Positions 8,431 to 13,067 of a stretch of DNA of 13,067 bases are shown here, in pieces. Origin of the DNA: an uncultured Lachnospiraceae bacterium. Lineage in GTDB: Bacteria > Bacillota > Clostridia > Lachnospirales > Lachnospiraceae. Within the stretch, counting starts at the first letter, position 1. Every line of letters starts with the position of its first letter. The translations under genes were made by a program, and so were the position numbers. The stretch lies in contig CAKRLN010000039.1 of NCBI GenBank assembly GCA_934359535.1, positions 1-13,067 on the forward strand. Direction: 5' to 3'. The notes under the pieces were generated by a model. It saw nothing but the letters and a program-made list of their open reading frames with translations. It was not told where the DNA came from and did no database searches.

Positions 8431-9285
8431 CTAATTCTGCTGTCTGTATTTTAAAGCCTCATACAATGCAGCGTCTGTCATATTCTTATAAGGGTCTACA
8501 TAAAAAACTCCAACAATTCCAAGTGTGATCGCAGATAAAATATTCCATCCAATAAATGAAAGATCAAGCACAAAGCTCTTCCATTTCTGTCCATTCATCA
8601 TCCTCCTGCTTGCCTCAAACGCCTGTTCCCTTGGCATATCCGGATATTCTGCAAGCAGATATGGAATCATCCGGTATTCATAAGCCTTTACAATCCCCGG
8701 AATGATAAACAGCAATGACCACAAAAAGGTATACAGATCCCGGAAGAACATCGTCTTTACTATATTCATATATGCGTGGTCAAATCCAAAGGCAAGCTCC
8801 TTGATTTCTGCCGGAGCATTCAGATTATAAAAGAAGAACCGCTTCCCGCCTACATCAAGTGGATTTATTAAAAAGGCATTTACCGCAAATGCAATTACAA
8901 TTGCAACTGCCATTACAATAAAGACAGTAAGCAGAATCACCAAAACCGATGCAAAGCCTACTCCAAATCCATCCGAAAATCCATCTGCAAATCCCGACCC
9001 AAAATCAGAAATTGTACCGCTGTCCGTATCATCGTCATCCCAGTCATCGGAATCGTCGTCCCAGTCTTCAGAATCATCATCCCAGTCTTCGTCCGTATCC
9101 CATCCAAAAGCCTGATCTACCCAGTCTGATACAATTCCATCTGAAGCCGAAGAGCCAATCGATCTCCCCGCCGAAAAACCTCCTGCGCCAAGAAAACCCA
9201 CGATCAGTGCGACAAGCACAACTTTCCAGTAATTTCTATGAAAGGCTGCCTTGGCCCGTTCCTTTAACTGTGCTCTCGTCCACAT
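8431..9285 (-). CDS. DUF975-family membrane protein with Trp-Asp repeat
   Basis: Integral membrane protein of 284 residues from the ATG at 9285. This start has GGGAGG 7 bases upstream and gives the typical opening MWTRAQLKERAKAAFHRNYWK; 22 codons of upstream open frame are rejected. Hydrophobic segments lie at about 21-38, 112-138, 185-200 and 240-263. Motifs typical of DUF975 are AYEYRMIPYLLAEYPDM and the C-terminal YKNMTDAALYEAL. Between the first two segments is an unusual linker: three copies of a 7-residue unit (DWDDDS core, residues 66-86), then a Gly/Phe/Asp-rich stretch (FGSGFADGFSDGFGVGFA). The biochemical role of DUF975 is unknown. Its place as first gene before a two-component system suggests an envelope function under that system's control. 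Confidence 0.82.
   Translation of the reverse strand: MWTRAQLKERAKAAFHRNYWKVVLVALIVGFLGAGGFSAGRSIGSSASDGIVSDWVDQAFGWDTDEDWDDDSEDWDDDSDDWDDDDTDSGTISDFGSGFADGFSDGFGVGFASVLVILLTVFIVMAVAIVIAFAVNAFLINPLDVGGKRFFFYNLNAPAEIKELAFGFDHAYMNIVKTMFFRDLYTFLWSLLFIIPGIVKAYEYRMIPYLLAEYPDMPREQAFEASRRMMNGQKWKSFVLDLSFIGWNILSAITLGIVGVFYVDPYKNMTDAALYEALKYRQQN
9028..9090 (-). repeat. 21-bp tandem repeat encoding acidic Trp units
   Basis: Three 21-base units encode EDWDDDS, EDWDDDS and DDWDDDD in the DUF975 protein. The copies differ mainly at third positions, so the repeat is kept at protein level. Such arrays can change copy number by slippage. Confidence 0.85.
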
Positions 9286-9302
9286 ATGAATTCCTCCCTC
9301 AT

Positions 9303-9320
9303 CTGTCACCGCTATGACAG
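9303..9320 (-). other. Small hairpin in the DUF975 leader
   Basis: A perfect 6-bp inverted repeat, CTGTCA and TGACAG, flanks a 6-base loop just upstream of the GGGAGG site of the DUF975 gene. It could be an mRNA hairpin or a protein site. Nothing further supports a role. Confidence 0.3.
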
Positions 9321-9377
9321 AATATTTTTTATCGTGAAAGCATCTTAACACCCTATTCTTATTTCCCTATCCAAAAC

Positions 9378-9396
9378 ACCTTAATTTTACCTTAAT
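9378..9396 (-). promoter_or_regulatory. Candidate operator: 11-bp-period direct repeat before DUF975-RR-HK
   Basis: On the minus strand ATTAAGGT occurs twice (9389-9396 and 9378-9385), 11 bases apart, so the two copies lie on the same face of the helix. This is the usual layout of OmpR/PhoB-family sites (7-bp half sites, 4-bp spacer). The upstream copy overlaps a TATAAT (9395-9400) that has no good -35. The likely binder is the regulator encoded at 7732-8421, giving autoregulation; this is inference. The gap between the DUF975 and pucR-type genes (9286-9411) holds this, a small hairpin and no terminator. Confidence 0.4.
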
Positions 9397-9411
9397 TATA
9401 TCGCTTTTTCT

Positions 9412-10563
9412 TTACATATGGTAGATATAATATGCCATCTGGTAAGGAAGCCGTTCCTCCGGTGTCTGAAGCTCGCAGCCAAGTATCTTCTTAATATTCG
9501 TAACCCGGTAAACAATTGTATTGCGATGCGTATACATTTCATCTGCAACTGTCTGTATACTTCCGTTGCACTTCAGATAAACCTCCAATGTCTCCACATA
9601 ATTGCTGTGATGCTTTTTATCATACCGAAATAATGGTCCAAGCTGTGTCTCAACAATCTCATGTAAAAGAGCTTTATCATCCACCGCATACAAAAGCCGG
9701 TAGAGTCCCATCTGGTCAAAATAGAAAAGCGGTTCTTTTCTGTTCTTTGCCATCGTCACAGCCGCTTTTGCACGATGATAGCTGACTGCAAGGTTACTGA
9801 CATCCGTAATCCTGCTTCCCACTCCGGCATATACCGGAATTTCTGGCATTCTGCGCCCAGCCCGGCGGCACATACCGCTTACAATCTCATCCAGATCCTT
9901 TGCTGACACATCATTGACTACCAGAACAAAGTTTGAGTCATAATAGAAAAAATTTCCATTATGTGTAATTTTTTCAAGATATACCTGAATCCGATAGGAC
10001 AGCTTCTGACGTTCCACGGAATCCATTGTATCCAACCCCTCTGTTGTGATAAGAATTACCTGAAACGTTCCATCTACATCAAAATACGCAAGCAGCCCCT
10101 TGCGATAAGAATCCTGATTCTCGGGCTGTTCAATCGCATCAATCAGCGCCCTTGTAATCTGCTCATCAGCATTCCCCTGCATAAAAATGCGAATGCTGAA
10201 ATCCTTAATCATATCTGCAAGAAAAATCTCCCAGGGAATCGTCATAAGTGGAAAATCATTCTCGTTGCAGAAATTGATTACCTCCTCCGGTACTTCCTTA
10301 ATATAATTTCCAACATTAATAATGAGACCCGCCGCATGATGTACAGTTAGATCCCTTAAAAGACCAAGCAGCTTTTCCGTTGTCTGAAAGCCAAGCCCGG
10401 TTGTCACTGCCAGCTCCTTCCCCCAAAAATGCTGGATAATCGTTGTATCCTCAAGCAGATGCACCCAGCTTATTGAATTCGACCAGCCGTTATCCCCCGC
10501 AAGCATCTGCATTTTATATCTTGTTTTGGATAACAGCATCATATCCTCAATCGTAAACCCCAT
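9412..10563 (-). CDS. PucR-family transcriptional regulator
   Basis: Regulator of 383 residues with the PucR layout. The N-terminal PucR domain (about 8-125, with DTTIIQHFWGKELAVTTG and AAGLIINVG) is a putative ligand-sensing module. A central GGDEF-like domain (about 155-280, with GVGSRITDVSNLAVSYHRAKAA) lacks a GGDEF active site. The C-terminal helix-turn-helix (about 322-380) includes YLKCNGSIQTVADEMYTHRN and TIVYRVTNIKKILG. The family includes regulators of purine and amino-acid catabolism. The ATG at 10563 has GGGAGGG 7 bases upstream. Its promoter carries a 29-bp palindrome, and it is divergent from a small gene followed by aspA, so nitrogen or aspartate metabolism is a reasonable guess for its targets. 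No terminator follows it; read-through into the DUF975 unit is possible. Confidence 0.88.
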   Translation of the reverse strand: MGFTIEDMMLLSKTRYKMQMLAGDNGWSNSISWVHLLEDTTIIQHFWGKELAVTTGLGFQTTEKLLGLLRDLTVHHAAGLIINVGNYIKEVPEEVINFCNENDFPLMTIPWEIFLADMIKDFSIRIFMQGNADEQITRALIDAIEQPENQDSYRKGLLAYFDVDGTFQVILITTEGLDTMDSVERQKLSYRIQVYLEKITHNGNFFYYDSNFVLVVNDVSAKDLDEIVSGMCRRAGRRMPEIPVYAGVGSRITDVSNLAVSYHRAKAAVTMAKNRKEPLFYFDQMGLYRLLYAVDDKALLHEIVETQLGPLFRYDKKHHSNYVETLEVYLKCNGSIQTVADEMYTHRNTIVYRVTNIKKILGCELQTPEERLPYQMAYYIYHM

Positions 10564-10609
10564 ACTATTTCCCTCCCATTTTCTTTCATTCCATCATGTG
10601 CTTACACAC

Positions 10610-10638
10610 ATTATACCAAAATATGTACTGACAGTACA
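10610..10638 (-). promoter_or_regulatory. Extended -10 promoter of the pucR-type gene
   Basis: TGGTATAAT on the minus strand gives a perfect -10 (10610-10615) with the TG extension. At 17-base spacing the -35 is a poor TGTACT (10633-10638). The start should be near 10603, about 40 bases before the ATG. The spacer and -35 are covered by the palindrome at 10617-10645. Confidence 0.6.
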
Positions 10639-10645
10639 TATTTTG
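10617..10645. promoter_or_regulatory. 29-bp perfect palindrome, probable operator
   Basis: Two 13-base arms, CAAAATATGTACT and AGTACATATTTTG, are exact inverted copies around GAC. The element covers the spacer and -35 of the minus-strand pucR-type promoter, where a bound dimer would block RNA polymerase. It ends 27 bases before the -35 of the divergent small-gene promoter. No T run fits a terminator. The likely binder is the PucR-type protein itself or another dimeric regulator; this is inference. Confidence 0.6.
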
Positions 10646-10671
10646 CCTCCCTATTTTAGATACTGCATCCA

Positions 10672-10699
10672 TTGGAATCATCCGGATATATGCTATGAT
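10672..10699 (+). promoter_or_regulatory. Promoter of the 52-codon small gene
   Basis: TTGGAA (10672-10677), a 16-base spacer and TATGAT (10694-10699) with an extended TG (TGCTATGAT). The predicted start near 10706 gives a leader of about 39 bases to the ATG at 10745. Confidence 0.5.
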
Positions 10700-10744
10700 A
10701 ATAACTGAAAAGAGAAGGAAATCTCAAAGAAAGGGGTGTTTTTT

Positions 10745-10903
10745 ATGACAACATTATATACTATGATTTCTGTACCGGAAGTACAAATTACACCAGACTG
10801 GATGCGTGAAGAACGCTACATGTATTGTGACCATTTTCTTCAGGATCTTCACCGGAAAGCCTCAAAAACACTCTGGTCACGCATAAAAAAAGCTTTTTCA
10901 TAA
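10745..10903 (+). CDS. Small protein of unknown function, 52 aa
   Basis: I do not recognise this protein. The frame runs from ATG 10745 to TAA 10901-10903. AAAGGGG lies 8 bases upstream of the ATG, a promoter lies before it and a strong terminator starts 17 bases after the stop, so it looks like a complete monocistronic gene. The product opens MTTLYTMISVPEVQITPDWM, has a charged Tyr/Met-rich middle (REERYMYCDHF) and ends with a basic stretch, HRKASKTLWSRIKKAFS, that could form an amphipathic helix. There is one Cys (C28), no signal peptide and no membrane segment. It lies between the divergent PucR-type regulator and aspA. It may be a small regulatory or membrane-surface peptide, or the transcript could act as RNA; neither is shown. 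Confidence 0.65.
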   Translation: MTTLYTMISVPEVQITPDWMREERYMYCDHFLQDLHRKASKTLWSRIKKAFS

Positions 10904-10920
10904 TATAATTCCTATATAGA

Positions 10921-10950
10921 AAAACTGCCGTTTCCGCGGCAGTTTTTTTT
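10921..10950 (+). terminator. Rho-independent terminator after the small gene
   Basis: A perfect 10-bp stem pairs 10921-10930 with 10937-10946 around TTTCCG and runs into eight T (10943-10950). It separates the small gene from aspA, so aspA needs its own promoter. Confidence 0.92.
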
Positions 10951-11092
10951 CTTATATCATTGATTGTATGATTGAACCGATTTTTCTGTTTTTTGACACA
11001 CCTAATAAAATTTCAATTCTGAGAATTTCTCTTTATTTTCTTAAGTCGGTCTTTTCATTTTGCTATTGTTCTATGGAATCCCGCTTAATCTA

Positions 11093-11121
11093 TTTACCTT
11101 TTTCCCAAAGAGTGCTATTCT
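11093..11121 (+). promoter_or_regulatory. Possible aspA promoter
   Basis: TTTACC (11093-11098), a 17-base spacer and TATTCT (11116-11121) with an extended TG (TGCTATTCT). The leader would be about 37 bases. The rest of the 10951-11164 gap is AT-rich with no ORF. It holds two overlapping short palindromes, AATTCTGAGAATT (11015-11027) and GAGAATTTCTC (11021-11031), which may be regulatory. Confidence 0.3.
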
Positions 11122-11164
11122 CACCCCATTGAAAAAAGACTGGAAAGAAAAGAGGAATATAATC

Positions 11165-12586
11165 ATGAATAAGAATATGCGTTTTGAATCCGACTCAATT
11201 GGAACAATGGAAGTACCAGAAGAAGCTTACTATGGCGTTCAGGCACTCCGGGCAAAAGAAAATTTTCCAATTACCGGAATGCCGGTACATCCTGTTTTTT
11301 TACAGAATCTCGCCCGAATCAAGCGGGCTGCTGCAATCACAAACCGCAAAGCTGGAACATTAAAGCCCGAAATTGCAGGAGCCATTGAAGCCGCCTGTAA
11401 TGAAGTGATCTGTGGAATGTTCGCATCCGAATTTATTGTCGATGGTATACAAGGCGGTGCCGGAACAAGCGCAAACATGAATATGAATGAAGTCATCGCA
11501 AACCGGGCAATTGAAATGCTCTGCGGCAAAAAGGGGGATTATTCGATTGTTCATCCAAACGATCATGTCAACATGGCACAGTCCACAAACGATGTAATCC
11601 CAACCGCTGGAAAGCTTACGGTTCTCGACCTGCTTGCTCCACTTGATAAAAGCCTTGCACAATTGGAAAAAGCACTGTATGTCAAATCCGAGGAATTTGA
11701 TTCTATCGTAAAAATCGGGAGAACCCAGCTTGAGGATGCCGTTCCAATGCGACTTGGCCAGACCTTTCATTCATATGCTTCAATGATCTCCCGTGACCGT
11801 GACCGGTTAAAACAGGTACGCAGTGAAATGTATACCGTCAATATGGGGGCTACCGCGATTGGAACAGCGATCAACACTTCCCCTTACTACTTTAACCACA
11901 TTGTACCAACACTCCGGCATCTGACTGGTTATGCGCTTACCCAGGCAAAGGATCTCTTTGATGCAACTGAAAACCTAGATTCCTTCGTCCGTGTTTCCTC
12001 CTGTCTGAAAGCCTGTGCGGTAAACCTTTCCAAAATGTGTAACGATCTACGCCTCCTCGCAAGCGGTCCCAAAGCCGGATTTGGGGAAATTACCCTTCCA
12101 GCCATGCAGAACGGCTCCTCCATTATGCCCGGAAAGGTCAATCCGGTTATTCCAGAGGTTGTATCCCAGGTTGCCTTCCATATCATTGGACACGATACCA
12201 CCATCACAATGGCAGCTGAAGCCGGACAAATGGAATTAAATGCTTTTGAACCAGTTATCTTCTATAATCTCTTTGATTCGATCACAACCCTTACCCATGC
12301 AGTCACAACCTTAACCGACAACTGCATTCTCGGTATTACGGCCAATGAAAAACGCTGTAACGAACTGCTCCATGCAAGCGTTGGTATCACAACAGCCCTC
12401 TGCCCATATATCGGTTATAAAAAAGCGGCTGACCTCGCCAAGGAATCCTTAAAGACTGGCATCTCCGTCAAAGACCTTGTATTAAAGTACGAACTTCTTG
12501 AGGAAAAACAGCTGACTGCAATCCTTGATCCATATACTCTGACTGAACCGGCAACAGAAAAAGAGAATATTCAGAAAGTATCTTAA
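11165..12586 (+). CDS. aspA: Aspartate ammonia-lyase
   Basis: Cytoplasmic enzyme of the aspartase/fumarase superfamily, converting L-aspartate to fumarate and ammonia. From the ATG at 11165 it has 473 residues, the usual aspartase length. AAGAGG lies 9 bases before this ATG; 35 codons of upstream open frame lack family similarity. Motifs in order are TSANMNMNEVIANRA (101-115), AQSTNDVIPT (138-147), GRTQLEDAVP (185-194) and the mobile loop GSSIMPGKVNP (317-327), which carries the catalytic serine. The following PVIPEVVSQVAFHIIGHD and TMAAEAGQMELNAFEP are of aspartase type rather than fumarase C. The product can feed fumarate respiration or reductive metabolism and releases ammonia. It is probably a single-gene unit. 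The PucR-type regulator upstream could control it, which is inference. Confidence 0.93.
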   Translation: MNKNMRFESDSIGTMEVPEEAYYGVQALRAKENFPITGMPVHPVFLQNLARIKRAAAITNRKAGTLKPEIAGAIEAACNEVICGMFASEFIVDGIQGGAGTSANMNMNEVIANRAIEMLCGKKGDYSIVHPNDHVNMAQSTNDVIPTAGKLTVLDLLAPLDKSLAQLEKALYVKSEEFDSIVKIGRTQLEDAVPMRLGQTFHSYASMISRDRDRLKQVRSEMYTVNMGATAIGTAINTSPYYFNHIVPTLRHLTGYALTQAKDLFDATENLDSFVRVSSCLKACAVNLSKMCNDLRLLASGPKAGFGEITLPAMQNGSSIMPGKVNPVIPEVVSQVAFHIIGHDTTITMAAEAGQMELNAFEPVIFYNLFDSITTLTHAVTTLTDNCILGITANEKRCNELLHASVGITTALCPYIGYKKAADLAKESLKTGISVKDLVLKYELLEEKQLTAILDPYTLTEPATEKENIQKVS

Positions 12587-12598
12587 AAATATACCGGC

Positions 12599-12614
12599 TG
12601 CGCCGCTAGGCGCA
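12599..12614 (+). other. GC-rich hairpin after aspA
   Basis: TGCGCC and GGCGCA form a perfect 6-bp stem with a GCTA loop, 12 bases after the aspA stop. There is no T run. It may protect the 3' end of the aspA mRNA or act together with the next hairpin. Confidence 0.35.
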
Positions 12615-12623
12615 CCACCACGC

Positions 12624-12656
12624 AAAAAGCCCGGCAATCCGAAGACTGCCGGGCTT
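12624..12656 (-). terminator. Terminator of the ssb-rpsR unit, possibly also used by aspA
   Basis: A perfect GC-rich 10-bp stem pairs 12627-12636 with 12647-12656. On the minus strand it is followed by five T (12624-12628), ending the ribosomal unit 14 bases after the rpsR stop. On the + strand the trailing AATTT is poor, so it would stop aspA transcripts only weakly. Confidence 0.85.
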
Positions 12657-12670
12657 AATTTCGCTCAATC

Positions 12671-12934
12671 TTATTCGCAAACGTATGGCATCATTGCTAA
12701 ATGACGTGCTCTCTTGATTGCTACTGTAAGAGCTCTCTGGTGTTTTGCACAGTTTCCTGTGATACGACGAGGAAGGATCTTTCCTCTCTCAGAGATGTAT
12801 CTCTTTAATTTATTGATATCTTTATAATCGATTGTGTTATCTTTTCCGCAGAATACACAAACTTTTTTTCTTCTACGCATTGGTCTTCTCTTCATAGAAG
12901 ATCCTTCACGATCAGCTGCTTTATTGAAAGCCAT
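12671..12934 (-). CDS. rpsR: 30S ribosomal protein S18
   Basis: Small-subunit protein that binds as a pair with S6 on the platform of the 30S subunit. The 87 residues are full length. A basic N-terminal tail ([10 protein letters not shown]) precedes the core [20 protein letters not shown], then [23 protein letters not shown], the S18 signature. C26, C29, C62 and H65 could form a zinc site, as in Cys-containing S18 variants; that is inference. The ATG at 12934 has AGGAGG 8 bases upstream. It follows ssb by 47 bases, matching the usual rpsF-ssb-rpsR operon; rpsF would be outside the window. Confidence 0.97.
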   Translation of the reverse strand: MAFNKAADREGSSMKRRPMRRRKKVCVFCGKDNTIDYKDINKLKRYISERGKILPRRITGNCAKHQRALTVAIKRARHLAMMPYVCE

Positions 12935-12981
12935 GATAGTTACCTCCTCTTAAACTCCGCCACTAAAACAGCGGCTTCCGA

Positions 12982-13067
12982 TTAGTTAAATGGTAATTCT
13001 TCATCAATTCCATCCGGAATATTCATAAATCCATCTCCAGCAGCTCCGCTTGGTGATGGTGCAGAAG
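12982..13067 (-). CDS. ssb: Single-stranded DNA-binding protein, C-terminal end (partial)
   Basis: Only the last 28 codons are present; the gene continues past the window edge. The visible tail is a Pro/Ser/Gly/Ala-rich linker followed by GDGFMNIPDGIDEELPFN. The acidic end with LPF is the SSB C-terminal tip that docks DNA-repair and replication proteins. It ends in LPFN rather than the more usual terminal Phe. The position 47 bases before rpsR supports the call (rpsF-ssb-rpsR order). The OB-fold domain is not visible. Confidence 0.85.
   Translation of the reverse strand, partial: SAPSPSGAAGDGFMNIPDGIDEELPFN

Noticed and set aside
9028..9090. WD40 beta-propeller repeats
   Set aside because: The units are 7 residues of Asp/Trp low-complexity sequence, not about 40-residue blades.
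9286..9351. 22-residue N-terminal extension of the DUF975 protein
   Set aside because: It covers the leader hairpin and the GGGAGG site; the ATG at 9285 gives the family-typical N-terminus.
10993..11021. Perfect TTGACA before aspA as its -35 box
   Set aside because: At spacings of 16-18 the -10 position reads AATTCT, ATTCTG or TTCTGA, none close to TATAAT. The weaker TTTACC/TGCTATTCT pair nearer the gene fits better.
11060..11164. Longer N-terminus for aspA
   Set aside because: The 35 extra codons are not aspartase-like, have no ribosome binding site and overlap the likely promoter. The ATG at 11165 has AAGAGG.
11360..11770. 136-codon antisense frame within aspA
   Set aside because: Shadow of a conserved gene; no initiation signals and no recognisable domain.
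11165..12586. Fumarase C instead of aspartase
   Set aside because: The loop GSSIMPGKVNP occurs in both, but PVIPEVV and the AAEAGQMELNAFEP context are aspartase-like.
12935..12981. Hairpin (CCGC/GCGG) between ssb and rpsR as a terminator
   Set aside because: Only four pairs, a long loop and no T run; the two genes are expected to be co-transcribed.

Overview
The window looks like ordinary chromosome from a low-GC Gram-positive anaerobe of the Clostridia, most likely a Lachnospiraceae relative. This rests on the clostridial 2[4Fe-4S] ferredoxin, the gdpP-rplI-dnaB and ssb-rpsR gene orders, strong AGGAGG ribosome binding sites, a TTG and a probable GTG start, and repeated use of extended -10 promoters. 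I see no phage, insertion sequence, CRISPR array, tRNA or rRNA.

Layout. (1) At 1-139 is the 3' end of a ferredoxin gene on the + strand. It converges on a MerR-family regulator (minus strand, 164-838) and shares one bidirectional terminator with it; the MerR stop codon lies inside the hairpin. (2) From 994 to 4836, minus strand, is the housekeeping operon gdpP (c-di-AMP phosphodiesterase), rplI (ribosomal protein L9) and dnaB (replicative helicase), with a promoter in front and a clear terminator behind. (3) From 5035 to 6436, minus strand, is a two-gene NfeD/SPFH membrane unit. (4) From 6502 to 9285, minus strand, is an envelope-signalling unit: a DUF975 membrane protein with an unusual Trp-Asp-rich repeat, an OmpR-type response regulator and a sensor histidine kinase. 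A direct repeat with 11-bp period, the usual form of an OmpR-family operator, sits upstream. (5) At 9412-10563, minus strand, is a PucR-family regulator whose promoter carries a 29-bp palindrome. (6) On the + strand, divergent from it, is a 52-codon ORF with its own promoter, ribosome binding site and strong terminator (10672-10950), followed by aspA, aspartate ammonia-lyase. (7) The window ends with the minus-strand rpsR and the 3' end of ssb.

How the parts fit. gdpP, rplI and dnaB tie second-messenger turnover to translation and replication genes in one transcript; ATGA overlap joins the first two. The PucR regulator, the small ORF and aspA lie side by side, which suggests (inference only) amino-acid or nitrogen-responsive control of aspartate breakdown to fumarate and ammonia. 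The DUF975/two-component unit is probably autoregulated through the direct repeat.

Most of the window is conventional. The parts most worth a second look are the small stand-alone gene at 10745-10903, the palindrome at 10617-10645, the 11-bp-period operator at 9378-9396 and the acidic Trp repeat in the DUF975 protein. I did not find convincing evidence of a new multi-gene system.
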